A stretch of 64,000 nucleotides of DNA from the NCBI GenBank assembly GCA_964590075.1, contig CAZPXS010000003.1, positions 131,185 to 195,184 of the forward strand. Direction: 5' to 3'. Under the pieces are notes generated by a model. It was not told where the DNA came from, did no database searches, and was given only the letters and a program-made list of their open reading frames with translations. Of the stretch, positions 46,629 to 58,148 are shown in pieces; the first letter of the stretch is position 1, and the number at the start of each line of letters is the position of its first letter. This DNA is from JAGDVO01 sp964590075 [NCBI: uncultured Aquificales bacterium] (GTDB lineage Bacteria; Thermosulfidibacterota; Thermosulfidibacteria; Thermosulfidibacterales). The translations under genes and the position numbers were made by a program.

Positions 46629-47942
46629 CTAAATGATGATTATCTTACCCTTACCCTCACTCTTAGCCCTCTTAACCGCACTACTGAGCCTACTTATCAG
46701 CGATTCCTCATCATCATCAGGTTTTGCTTCGCAGAGACCTATACTGATAGATACTTTCAAATAGCTATCCTTTATTTTGAATTTCTTAGTTTTAACTTCA
46801 TCCGATATTCTCTCCATAGCCTTATAAGCCTCATCCAAAGATGTCCTCGGTAAAAGAACAACAAACTCATCACCACCATACCGCCCAATTATATCTGTGG
46901 ATCTTAAGGCATTTTTAATCAAACTAACAACACTCACTAGAACCTTATCTCCAACAGTATGCCCAAAATTGTCATTTATATACTTAAAATCATCAAAATC
47001 AATAAAGGAAATACTCAACTTAGATGAGTATCTCCTAACTGCTGACAATTCTCTTTTAAGAACTTCCATAAGTCCTCTTCTATTATAGACTTTTGTAAGC
47101 TCATCCACTATAGATAACTCCCTCTGTCTCTCTAACTCAATCTTCAAACTATCTATTATCCTATAGGATGTCTCTAACTGAGACCTTATGGCTCTAAAGC
47201 TTTCCCCCATCTTTATTATTCTGTTTCTTATATTTCCAGCTATAGTTTTTATTTCGCCAATCACCTGTTCTAAATCACCCTTCTCAACTACTTTTTCAAG
47301 CTCATCAACATATTTTTCCAAACTCTTAACATCCTCACCCTCCATATAGCTTATACTGCTTATCGCCTCTGTAAGATCCTTGAGTATAGCCTTCAAACTC
47401 TCCCAGAATGCTCTTTTTTCCTTTTCGGCCTCAACCTCTATACTAAAAACTATCTCCTCTATAGTCTTCCAAACTTCCTCAGAAAACAGACTCTCATCGC
47501 TGAATCTTACCAGATCTACAATTTCCTCAATCCTCCTCTTAGTCTCATTATCCCTAATATCCATAGAAAGTTTATCGAGAAAGCCGGTAAGATTAATCTT
47601 TAATCTATTGAGATCGTTGACACTCAAAATCACATAGTTGTTACTGAGTAACTCAAGGGATTCCCTTAAAAACTTCACCTTCTCATACATAGGGATACTT
47701 AAGTCCACCTTTCTATTCGTTAGATTACATACTATCTCCAAGACAGCATTAAGGTTATTGTTAGTCTCTCTTCTATGTAGATCTTCGGTTAATAAACTAT
47801 CCAATAGTAATCTCTTTAACTCATCGAGATTCTTGTCGTCCAAGGGTTCCTCAAGGTAACCTAAATAGGACTCAAGAAGTCTTTCATCATCAACGATAAA
47901 CTTTAAAACGGTAGCTAGTATCTCTCTCAATTTTGTACTCAT
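46629..47942 (-). CDS. Cytoplasmic diguanylate cyclase (GGDEF)
   Basis: 437 residues from ATG 47942 (GGGGG six bases upstream; a TTG at 47960 is less likely). No transmembrane segment. The N-terminal 280 residues are helical with coiled-coil stretches of unknown sensing role. The C-terminal domain is intact: DELTKVYNRRGLMEVL, FIDFDDFKYINDNFGH, RYGGDEFVVLLP (GGDEF at 356-360) and the product-inhibition site RSTD five residues before it (347-350). It should make c-di-GMP with feedback control. It heads the riboflavin/nusB/der/mltG/metF run and is divergent from the small plus-strand genes. Confidence 0.92.
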   Translation of the reverse strand: MSTKLREILATVLKFIVDDERLLESYLGYLEEPLDDKNLDELKRLLLDSLLTEDLHRRETNNNLNAVLEIVCNLTNRKVDLSIPMYEKVKFLRESLELLSNNYVILSVNDLNRLKINLTGFLDKLSMDIRDNETKRRIEEIVDLVRFSDESLFSEEVWKTIEEIVFSIEVEAEKEKRAFWESLKAILKDLTEAISSISYMEGEDVKSLEKYVDELEKVVEKGDLEQVIGEIKTIAGNIRNRIIKMGESFRAIRSQLETSYRIIDSLKIELERQRELSIVDELTKVYNRRGLMEVLKRELSAVRRYSSKLSISFIDFDDFKYINDNFGHTVGDKVLVSVVSLIKNALRSTDIIGRYGGDEFVVLLPRTSLDEAYKAMERISDEVKTKKFKIKDSYLKVSISIGLCEAKPDDDEESLISRLSSAVKRAKSEGKGKIIII

Positions 47943-47973
47943 AAGAACCCCCATCAACAAAGTCTAAGCATAA

Positions 47974-48002
47974 TTGATAAATAGCAAACTTTATTATATA
48001 AC
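47974..48002 (+). promoter_or_regulatory. sigma70-type promoter of the small-gene/Kdo run
   Basis: -35 TTGATA (47974-47979, five of six), 17-bp spacer, -10 TATAAC (47997-48002, five of six). Predicted start near 48009, followed by GGAGGAG (48012-48018) and GTG 48025. An in-frame TTG at 47974 is thus the -35, not a start codon. Confidence 0.65.
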
Positions 48003-48024
48003 ACAAACATTGGAGGAGTTAAAA

Positions 48025-48237
48025 GTGTTAACCCACAGTATTCTCAACATAATACTAAGTAGCAGCTACATACTTCATTTAACAGGAGATAGGGTAAGTG
48101 CAAGAAGCATAACGAGAGAAGTCGAGTCGGAAACTAAAATAGAGGCTATGAGGCAAAAATCAAGGGAAGTATCGAATGTAGAGGAACCAAAGGAAACCAA
48201 AGAGTCAGATAGAAGAAGAATAAACATAAGGGTTTAA
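48025..48237 (+). CDS. Hypothetical small protein
   Basis: About 70 residues from GTG 48025, with GGAGGAG six bases upstream. The first 20 residues are hydrophobic (THSILNIILSSSYILHL), the rest is highly charged (IEAMRQKSREV, KETKESDRRRIN) and looks disordered. It could be membrane-associated. I recognise no family. It sits between a strong promoter and the coiled-coil membrane gene three bases downstream, so the ribosome binding site and promoter support it being real. Confidence 0.55.
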   Translation: MLTHSILNIILSSSYILHLTGDRVSARSITREVESETKIEAMRQKSREVSNVEEPKETKESDRRRINIRV

Positions 48238-48240
48238 TAG

Positions 48241-48684
48241 ATGGATCTGTTCTTTATGGTTTTCCAGGGAGTGTTTAATATAGTTCTTCTTGTAATAGTT
48301 ATTTATCTACTTAGCAAAAAAAACCACACGCAAAACAAGATAAATATAAAGGAACACATAGATATAGTTTTTGAAGAATTTAGAGAAAGAGTAAAAAAAT
48401 TAGAAACAAAATTAGAGTTATTAAATTTGGAAGTTGAAAAGATGGAGGAAAGGATCAAAGAGACAATCAAGAACTTTGAAAGGGAGATAGAAAAAAAGGG
48501 CTTAATAACACCCACAAAGAATCTTGATGAACTTAGTAGACAAAAAAAGAGAGAAATAGCAAAGGTCATGATAAAACAGGGGAGAAATTGCGAGGAGATT
48601 GCAAAGGAACTTAACCTGCCCCTATCGGAGGTTAAACTTATAAAGGAGATCATCACAAAAGAGGAACTGGCCAGGGGAGATTAG
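48241..48684 (+). CDS. Single-pass membrane coiled-coil protein with C-terminal HTH-like segment
   Basis: 147 residues. One N-terminal transmembrane helix (about 5-25), a charged coiled coil (about 38-90: RVKKLETKLELLNLEVEKM), and a C-terminal helix-turn-helix-like piece (KVMIKQGRNCEEIAKELNL, LPLSEVKLIKEI). The layout resembles, from memory, DUF2802/DUF6115 proteins found near flagellar and cell-envelope genes; function is not known. AAGGG lies eight bases before ATG. It is followed one base later by kdsB. Confidence 0.65.
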   Translation: MDLFFMVFQGVFNIVLLVIVIYLLSKKNHTQNKINIKEHIDIVFEEFRERVKKLETKLELLNLEVEKMEERIKETIKNFEREIEKKGLITPTKNLDELSRQKKREIAKVMIKQGRNCEEIAKELNLPLSEVKLIKEIITKEELARGD

Positions 48685-48685
48685 G

Positions 48686-51827
<3,142 letters not shown>

Positions 51828-51838
<11 letters not shown>

Positions 51839-52802
51839 AGAGATAATAAAGGAGGGAAAAAGGGTAATTCAGGAAGAAATAGAAGAAGTAAAAAAGTTGA
51901 TAGACAGGGTGGACGAAAACTTTGTAAAGGCGGTTCGTATACTTTCCGAATGTAAAGGGAAGGTAGTTTTTACAGGAATGGGTAAATCGGGTATAATAGC
52001 CAAAAAGATAGCATCCACCATGGCAAGTACAGGAACACCCGCCTTTTTCCTACATCCAGCGGAAGGTATCCACGGTGATCTCGGTATGTTGACGAAGAAC
52101 GATGTTGTGGTAGCAGTTTCAAATAGTGGAAATACAAGAGAAGTACTTGATATAATCCCGGTTGTTAAAAGACTCGGGCTAAAACTAATAGCCATGACAG
52201 GAAATCCAAACTCAGAGTTGGCTAAAAAAAGCGATGTTGTAATAAATGTTGGAGTGGATAGGGAAGCCTGTCCCTTAGGTCTAGCGCCTACCTCATCAAC
52301 CACAGCTACTCTTGTCATGGGAGATGCTCTATGTATGGCTCTACTTAAAGTTAAGGGTTTTAAAAAGGAAGATTTCGCTATGGTACATCCAGGAGGATCA
52401 CTGGGTAAAAAGTTGCTACTAAAGGTAGAGGATCTCATGCATGTAGGTGAGGATATCCCTAAGATAAAAGAAGAAGCCAGTATGGAAGAGGTTGTTATTG
52501 AAATCTCATCGAAGAGACTCGGCATAACAACGGTTGTTAACGATGAGGATAGATTGATGGGAGTCATAACGGATGGAGATCTTAGAAGACTTATCGAGAG
52601 ACTTGGTAAAGCATTATTCGACGTAAGGGCAAAAGATGTTATGACTAAAAACCCAAAGACGATAAAAAAGGAAGCCCTTGCCATAGAAGCCCTGAATCTA
52701 ATGGAAAGATACTCTATAACTAGTCTTGTTGTCACCGATGATAACAACAAGGTTGAAGGGATAATCCATCTACACGATATACTTAAGGCTGGGCTCGTTT
52801 AA
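51828..52802 (+). CDS. kdsD: D-arabinose-5-phosphate isomerase (KpsF/KdsD)
   Basis: 324 residues: SIS sugar isomerase domain (GKVVFTGMGKSGIIAKKIA, FLHPAEGIHGDLGML, VAVSNSGNTREVLDI, PLGLAPTSSTTATLVMGDALC) followed by two CBS motifs (about 205-324: VEDLMHVGEDIP, AKDVMTKNPKTI). It converts ribulose-5-phosphate to arabinose-5-phosphate, the first step to Kdo. GAGG precedes ATG. With kdsB, pyrG and kdsA it makes a complete route from ribulose-5-P to CMP-Kdo apart from the KdsC phosphatase, which is not seen. Confidence 0.96.
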
Positions 52803-52815
52803 AATATACTACAAC

Positions 52816-52844
52816 TTGACAATTATGGGGCCTTTGGTTATAAA
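52816..52844 (+). promoter_or_regulatory. Strong promoter of tRNA-Met
   Basis: Perfect -35 TTGACA (52816-52821), 17-bp spacer, -10 TATAAA (52839-52844, five of six). Predicted start about 52851, six bases before the mature tRNA. The best consensus promoter in the window. Confidence 0.75.
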
Positions 52845-52856
52845 ATTTAAAAAACT

Positions 52857-52929
52857 GGCGGCGTAGCTCAGGTGGTAGAGCAGGCGTCTCATAAGCGCCG
52901 GGTCCGGGGTTCGATTCCCTGCGCCGCCA
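52857..52929 (+). tRNA. tRNA-Met (anticodon CAT), elongator type
   Basis: 73-nt cloverleaf: acceptor GGCGGCG/CGCCGCC fully paired, D arm GCTC/GAGC, anticodon stem GGCGT/GCGCC around loop CTCATAA, T arm CGGGG-TTCGATT-CCCTG, discriminator A. The paired first base and lack of three GC pairs in the anticodon stem argue against initiator tRNA. A lysidine-modified tRNA-Ile2 is possible but the body looks like elongator Met. CCA is not encoded. Confidence 0.93.
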
Positions 52930-52963
52930 TTTTTTACTTATCGTTGTCAAAACAACTTTCAGC

Positions 52964-52993
52964 TTGACTTTCCCAAGGTCGGTAAGTTAAGAT
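52964..52993 (+). promoter_or_regulatory. Putative promoter of pilB, predicting little or no leader
   Basis: -35 TTGACT (52964-52969), 18-bp spacer, -10 TAAGAT (52988-52993, four of six). Transcription would start at about 53000, adjacent to ATG 53001, and no Shine-Dalgarno precedes that ATG. The -10 is weak. Confidence 0.4.
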
Positions 52994-53000
52994 ATAAACC

Positions 53001-54722
53001 ATGAGTGTAACCAGCCAGAGTCTAAACTTTAAAATAAGGTTAGGTGAACTTTTAGTAAAGGAAAAACTCATAACCCAGGAACAGCTAAATATAGCTCTTG
53101 AACATCAAAAAAAAACAGGTAAAAAAATAGGTGATATATTAGTAGAACTTGGTTTTATAACAAAGGAAAAACTTGAGGCTGTGTTAGAGAAATACAATGT
53201 GGTATTAGAAGAAATAGAAGAGATAAGAGATCTTAGTAGTATAGATCTAAACTTAACAAAAATCATACCGGAAAAAATAGCGTCACTCTTTAAGATAGTA
53301 CCACTCAAAAAAAGCGGTAATATGATATATGTCGCGTCAACCGATCCATTGGAAATCTCTACACTCGAGTATATCCGATTCGCTACCGGTTACAATGCAA
53401 AGGTCGTTCTCGTTCCCGAAGAAACATATAACCAGATCTACAACCATCTATATAAAACACGAGTATTTCAGGACGTTCTTAAAGACATAGACAAAGAAGC
53501 CTCAAAGGAAGATTTCCAGGTAATAGATGAAAGTACGGATATTGTTACTATAGGATCTCTCGAAGATATGGCTCAGCAAGCCCCAGTGGTTAAGTTTGTA
53601 AACTTCATCTTAAGCGATGCGATAAGTAAGGGGGCTAGTGACATCCATATAGAGCCCTATGAGACTAGAGTGAGAGTTAGATATAGGATTGATGGAGTCC
53701 TTTATGAACAGGCAACTATACCCCCAAAGATAAAGGATGCGGTAATAGCTAGAATCAAGATTATATCAAAACTAAACGTGGTAGAGAGAAGACTTCCACA
53801 GGATGGGAGAATAAAACTCAGGGTAGGGGAGAAGGAAGTTGATATAAGAGTCTCCACAGTACCTACGGTATTTGGCGAAAAGGTGGTAATGAGGTTGCTC
53901 GATAAGTCTGGCTTAGTATTTGATCTCGAAAAACTGGGGTTTGAACCTGAACAGTTGAATATATTTGAAAAGGCTATAAACAAACCCTACGGCATGATAC
54001 TCATTACAGGACCAACTGGTAGTGGTAAGACAACTACCCTTTATTCGGCTCTAAAGAAGATAAATAGGGAAGGAATAAACATAATGACCATTGAAGACCC
54101 AGTAGAGTATAACTTTGAAGGGCTGAATCAGGTTAACGTGAACGAAACAGTTGGTCTTACATTCGCAGCTGCTCTAAGGGCTTTCCTGAGGCAGGATCCT
54201 GATGTTATACTAGTTGGTGAGATCAGAGACTATGAAACCGCTGATATCGCCATAAAGGCATCTTTAACTGGACACCTTGTATTTTCAACCTTACATACCA
54301 ATAACGCTCCAAGTACAGTAACTAGACTCATAGATATGGGGGTGGAACCTTTTTTAGTTGCCTCATCTATACTGATAGTAGTTGCCCAGAGATTGGTAAG
54401 GAAAGTATGTCCGTATTGCAAAGAAGAGTATAAGCCAAAGGAGGAATTACTAAAGGCCCTGGGTATAGATGACCAAAAGGTGTTTTACAGAGGTAAAGGT
54501 TGTAATAACTGTCGAAACACAGGTTATAAGGGAAGAATTGCCCTTTACGAGATAATGGAAGTAAATGATGAGATAAGAAAAGCTATAGTCAGAAAGGAGG
54601 ACGAAAACGTAATAAGAGAGATCGCTATAAAAAATGGTATGAAGACTTTACTTGAAGCAGGAATAACTAAAGCAAAGATGGGTATAACCACTGTAGAGGA
54701 AGTTTTAAGAGTTACCATGTAG
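53001..54722 (+). CDS. pilB: Type IV pilus assembly ATPase PilB (GspE family)
   Basis: 573 residues. The N-terminal MshEN-like region (LGELLVKEKLITQEQL and the repeat IGDILVELGFITKEKL) resembles c-di-GMP-binding MshEN domains. The ATPase has Walker A ITGPTGSGKTTTLYSA (337-344 core), Asp box TIEDPVEY, Walker B ILVGEIRDYETA, and the His box LHTNNA. A zinc knuckle is formed by Cys470, Cys473, Cys501 and Cys504. It powers pilus extension or type II secretion; the adjacent pilT favours pili. No pilin or pilC gene lies within the window. Confidence 0.93.
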   Translation: MSVTSQSLNFKIRLGELLVKEKLITQEQLNIALEHQKKTGKKIGDILVELGFITKEKLEAVLEKYNVVLEEIEEIRDLSSIDLNLTKIIPEKIASLFKIVPLKKSGNMIYVASTDPLEISTLEYIRFATGYNAKVVLVPEETYNQIYNHLYKTRVFQDVLKDIDKEASKEDFQVIDESTDIVTIGSLEDMAQQAPVVKFVNFILSDAISKGASDIHIEPYETRVRVRYRIDGVLYEQATIPPKIKDAVIARIKIISKLNVVERRLPQDGRIKLRVGEKEVDIRVSTVPTVFGEKVVMRLLDKSGLVFDLEKLGFEPEQLNIFEKAINKPYGMILITGPTGSGKTTTLYSALKKINREGINIMTIEDPVEYNFEGLNQVNVNETVGLTFAAALRAFLRQDPDVILVGEIRDYETADIAIKASLTGHLVFSTLHTNNAPSTVTRLIDMGVEPFLVASSILIVVAQRLVRKVCPYCKEEYKPKEELLKALGIDDQKVFYRGKGCNNCRNTGYKGRIALYEIMEVNDEIRKAIVRKEDENVIREIAIKNGMKTLLEAGITKAKMGITTVEEVLRVTM

Positions 54723-54733
54723 AGGGGGGTAAA

Positions 54734-55834
54734 ATGGAAGCAAGTATGGTAACTATGGAAACACTACTTAAGATAACTGCAGAGAGAAAGGCGAACGATC
54801 TCCATATAACAAGTGGTAATCCACCGAGAATAAGGTTAGCGGGTAAATTAATTCCGATCGAGGGATTTCCTGTTCTTATGCCACCCGATACACAACGTTT
54901 ATGTTACAGTGTTATGACCGAACAACAGAGAAAGAGATTCGAAGAGAATAATGAAGTTGATTTTTCATTCGGTGTAAAGGGAGTGGCAAGATTCAGAGCA
55001 AACGTATTCGTTCAAAGGGGTTCAGTCGCAGGAGTATTCAGAAGACTACCCTTTGAAGTTATGCCCTTTGAAGAATTAGGATTACCACCGGTAGTTAAGA
55101 CTTTTATAAACAAAGCAAAAGGTTTGATACTCGTTACAGGACCAACTGGCAGTGGTAAAAGTACAACTCTTGCATCACTCATAGACATGATAAACGAAAA
55201 TTACGAAAAACACATAATAACGATCGAGGATCCCATTGAATTCGTGTTTAGACACAAAAAATCCATAGTTAACCAGAGAGAAGTTGGTTCAGATACCTAT
55301 TCATTCCAGAATGCACTAAAGTATGTTCTTAGACAGGATCCCGACGTTGTATTGATAGGTGAGATGAGGGACCTTGAAAGTATAAAAGCAGCTCTAACAA
55401 TAGCAGAAACTGGCCATTTAACATTCGCTACCCTGCATACCAATAGTGCCATCGAAACGATAAACAGGATAGTAGATGTATTTCCAGCAGAACAGCAAAC
55501 TCAGATAAGAACAATACTTTCGCACGTACTGGAAGGCATAATAACGCAGAAACTTATCCCAAGAAAGGATGGGAAAGGTTTAGTACTTGCAGCTGAAGTT
55601 TTAGTTCCAAACACAGCTATAAGAAATCTCATAAGAGAAAACAAGATCCATCAGATCTACTCAATAATGCAGGCAGGTCAGGCCCAAACGGGTATGCAAA
55701 CTATGAATCAAGCTTTACTCGAACTTTATAAAAAAGGGCTGATATCCTATGAAGATGCGATATCGAACTCCTATAATCCTGACGAACTATTACTATATAT
55801 GGAAAGACTTAGAACACTGGGAGGTAAGACTTGA
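54734..55834 (+). CDS. pilT: Pilus retraction ATPase PilT
   Basis: 366 residues. Walker A TGPTGSGKSTTLASLID (136-143 core), Asp box TIEDPIEFVF, Walker B VLIGEMRDLESI, His box TLHTNSAIETINRIVD, and the retraction-specific AIRNLIRE motif near the C-terminus. It disassembles pili to drive twitching motility and DNA uptake. GAGGGGGG precedes ATG. Eleven bases after pilB, and four-base TTGA overlap with argH. Confidence 0.97.
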   Translation: MEASMVTMETLLKITAERKANDLHITSGNPPRIRLAGKLIPIEGFPVLMPPDTQRLCYSVMTEQQRKRFEENNEVDFSFGVKGVARFRANVFVQRGSVAGVFRRLPFEVMPFEELGLPPVVKTFINKAKGLILVTGPTGSGKSTTLASLIDMINENYEKHIITIEDPIEFVFRHKKSIVNQREVGSDTYSFQNALKYVLRQDPDVVLIGEMRDLESIKAALTIAETGHLTFATLHTNSAIETINRIVDVFPAEQQTQIRTILSHVLEGIITQKLIPRKDGKGLVLAAEVLVPNTAIRNLIRENKIHQIYSIMQAGQAQTGMQTMNQALLELYKKGLISYEDAISNSYNPDELLLYMERLRTLGGKT

Positions 55835-57204
55835 AACTCTGGGATAGTAGATTCCAAGAAAAATTAGATAAATTTATAGAAGAATACACAGAGTCCATAA
55901 GCTTTGATCATAAACTATTGGAAGAAGATATATCAGGTAGTATAGCCCACGCAAAGATGTTGAATAAATGCAGTATACTCTCAGATGATGAGTATTTACT
56001 AATCGAAAAAGCATTGATAGAGATAAAAGAAGAAGGAAAAAAAATAGAAAAATTTCCCATAGAATTTGAAGACATACACACATGGGTAGAAGCAAAACTA
56101 AAGGAAAAGATAGGTCCAATTGCCGGGAAACTACATACCGCAAGAAGCAGAAACGATCAGATAGTACTTGATGAAAAGCTTTATATCAGAAAAAAAACTA
56201 ACGAATTGATAGAAGAGCTTGAAAACCTTCAAAAAACTCTTATAAAACATGCCGAAAATGAGATAGATACAATACTACCGGCCTATACTCATCTACAACA
56301 CGCACAACCTGTTAGCTTAGCCTTTCATCTACTGGCATACTTTTTTATGTTTGAAAGAGACATAGATAGATTCAAAAGTACCCTAAAAAGGCATAACACC
56401 TGTCCTTTGGGTAGTGCAGCCTGCTCTGGTACATCAATCCCGATAGATAGGTTCTTCACCTCTGAGCTACTGGGATTCGATAGACCCACAGAAAACGCCA
56501 TGGATACTGTATCAAGTAGGGACTTTATTGCGGAGACAATTTTCAACTGTGTAACGACAATGATAAATCTGTCGAGACTATGCGAGGAGATGGTTCTATG
56601 GAGTACTGAGGAATTCCAATTCCTATCGATGAGTGATAGAGTAACCACAGGTAGTAGTATCATGCCACAGAAGAGAAACCCCGATGTTGCTGAACTAACA
56701 AGGGGTAAAACTGGAAGGGTTGTTGGAAACCTTGTCTCCCTTCTCGTTACTTTGAAAGGATTACCTCTTTCCTACAACAGGGATCTCCAGGAGGATAAGG
56801 AACCACTATTTGACTCTATCGAGACAACCATAAGTGCTGTAAAGGCTGTAAACATAATGTTAAATGAAAGCCATTTTATAAGGGAAAATATGAGAAAGCA
56901 ATTGGAAAAGGGCTACCTTGAAGCAACCGACATAGCGGAATATCTCGTGAAAAAAGGTATGCCCTTTAGAGATGCACATAGAGTAGTAGGAAAATTGGTA
57001 GAGTATGCACATAAAAATAACAAAAAGTTTAAAGAATTAACCCTAAATGAATTTAAAAGCTTTTCACAATTATTCGATGAAGATGTTTTTGAATTATTAG
57101 ATATAGAAAAAATAGTCGACTCAAAAAAATCATACGGTGGTACTGCAAGAGACTTAATAAGAAAACAGATAGAAGAAATAAAAAAGAATAAAGGGTGGAT
57201 GTGA
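55831..57204 (+). CDS. argH: Argininosuccinate lyase
   Basis: 457 residues. LHTARSRNDQI, AYTHLQHAQPVSL, LGSAACSGTSIPIDR and the signature TGSSIMPQKRNPD with catalytic serine are all present. It makes arginine and fumarate, the last step of arginine synthesis. The start is TTG 55831 with GGGAGG six bases upstream, overlapping the pilT stop. No other arg gene is nearby. It is followed directly by the lipoprotein and lysA. Confidence 0.96.
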   Translation: MKLWDSRFQEKLDKFIEEYTESISFDHKLLEEDISGSIAHAKMLNKCSILSDDEYLLIEKALIEIKEEGKKIEKFPIEFEDIHTWVEAKLKEKIGPIAGKLHTARSRNDQIVLDEKLYIRKKTNELIEELENLQKTLIKHAENEIDTILPAYTHLQHAQPVSLAFHLLAYFFMFERDIDRFKSTLKRHNTCPLGSAACSGTSIPIDRFFTSELLGFDRPTENAMDTVSSRDFIAETIFNCVTTMINLSRLCEEMVLWSTEEFQFLSMSDRVTTGSSIMPQKRNPDVAELTRGKTGRVVGNLVSLLVTLKGLPLSYNRDLQEDKEPLFDSIETTISAVKAVNIMLNESHFIRENMRKQLEKGYLEATDIAEYLVKKGMPFRDAHRVVGKLVEYAHKNNKKFKELTLNEFKSFSQLFDEDVFELLDIEKIVDSKKSYGGTARDLIRKQIEEIKKNKGWM

Positions 57205-58139
57205 AGAGGAATATAATTCCAATAATTCTTCTTTTTATTTTGACTACATGTGGCTATAAGAGTGATCCACTTCCACCCTATGTATATACCTTTCCAAAAA
57301 ACATCAAAAAAGAAATGATCTTAAGGCCAAATGAACTCATAATAAAAATAAAATATCCAGAAAATTACCTAGAAGGTAAAAAAATTAGTCAGTTAGAAAT
57401 AAGAGTTTATAAATGTAACAGAGAATGTCAGAATTGTAACTTTGTAGAACAAAAGACACTAAATGGAAATTTAAACTACATATTTAGAGACTATAACTAT
57501 AAGGAAAACTCTTGTTACATAGTAAAAGGAAAAACATCAGAAGATATAGAGGTAACACCTCTTGTATTTGTGGTTCTCGAGCAAAAAAAATTAGAAACAC
57601 CAAAAATTTCTGTAGTAGAAGTCAAAGGTAACTATGTAAAGGTGGAAAGTGAAGATGAGGATGAATTATTGTCCCTATATAGAAAGAGCCTTAGGGACGA
57701 TACCTACGGGCTCGACCCCATAGCCTACTTCACGAAAGAATTCATAGATAGGGATGTGAGACTGAAAGAAATCTATTGTTACAATGCGAGGAATGTCTTT
57801 ATGGAGGGAGACTTAAGGGTAGAATCGGATGGTAGTAACGAAGTGTGCGTTAACGTTGTTGATCTTGAACCGCCTGGAAAGGTTAAGAATCTCACGGCTA
57901 TATACAAGGATGGGAATGTCTTTCTTATATGGGAAGAACCAGAAGACAAGGATCTAGAAGGGTTCATAGTTTATAAAGAGATAGATGGAAAACTTACGAG
58001 AATAAATAGTGAATTAATAAAAGTACCAACATTTATTGACGAACACCCATCAAAGGGAGTAAATAGATACGCTGTTACATCGGTAGACACTAATGGTAAC
58101 GAAGGTGAAAAATCCTATATCGAAATAAATATTGAATAG
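57201..58139 (+). CDS. LptM-like lipoprotein with C-terminal fibronectin type III domain
   Basis: About 312 residues from GTG 57201 (AGGG upstream; GTG 57195 is an alternative). The signal peptide ends in the lipobox LTTCGYKSD, and CGYKSDPLPPYVY resembles the CGxKGPLxxP start of LptM, the small LPS-assembly lipoprotein usually encoded next to lysA/dapF. The middle (about 25-210) contains a CNRECQNC segment with further cysteines. The last 90 residues (PPGKVKNLTAIYKDGNVFLIW) form a fibronectin type III domain. Much larger than LptM (about 60 residues). Probably an outer-membrane or periplasmic lipoprotein; role unknown, with LPS transport an inference from context. Overlaps argH by four bases. 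Confidence 0.75.
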   Translation: MKRNIIPIILLFILTTCGYKSDPLPPYVYTFPKNIKKEMILRPNELIIKIKYPENYLEGKKISQLEIRVYKCNRECQNCNFVEQKTLNGNLNYIFRDYNYKENSCYIVKGKTSEDIEVTPLVFVVLEQKKLETPKISVVEVKGNYVKVESEDEDELLSLYRKSLRDDTYGLDPIAYFTKEFIDRDVRLKEIYCYNARNVFMEGDLRVESDGSNEVCVNVVDLEPPGKVKNLTAIYKDGNVFLIWEEPEDKDLEGFIVYKEIDGKLTRINSELIKVPTFIDEHPSKGVNRYAVTSVDTNGNEGEKSYIEINIE

Positions 58140-58148
58140 GGAGGGCCC

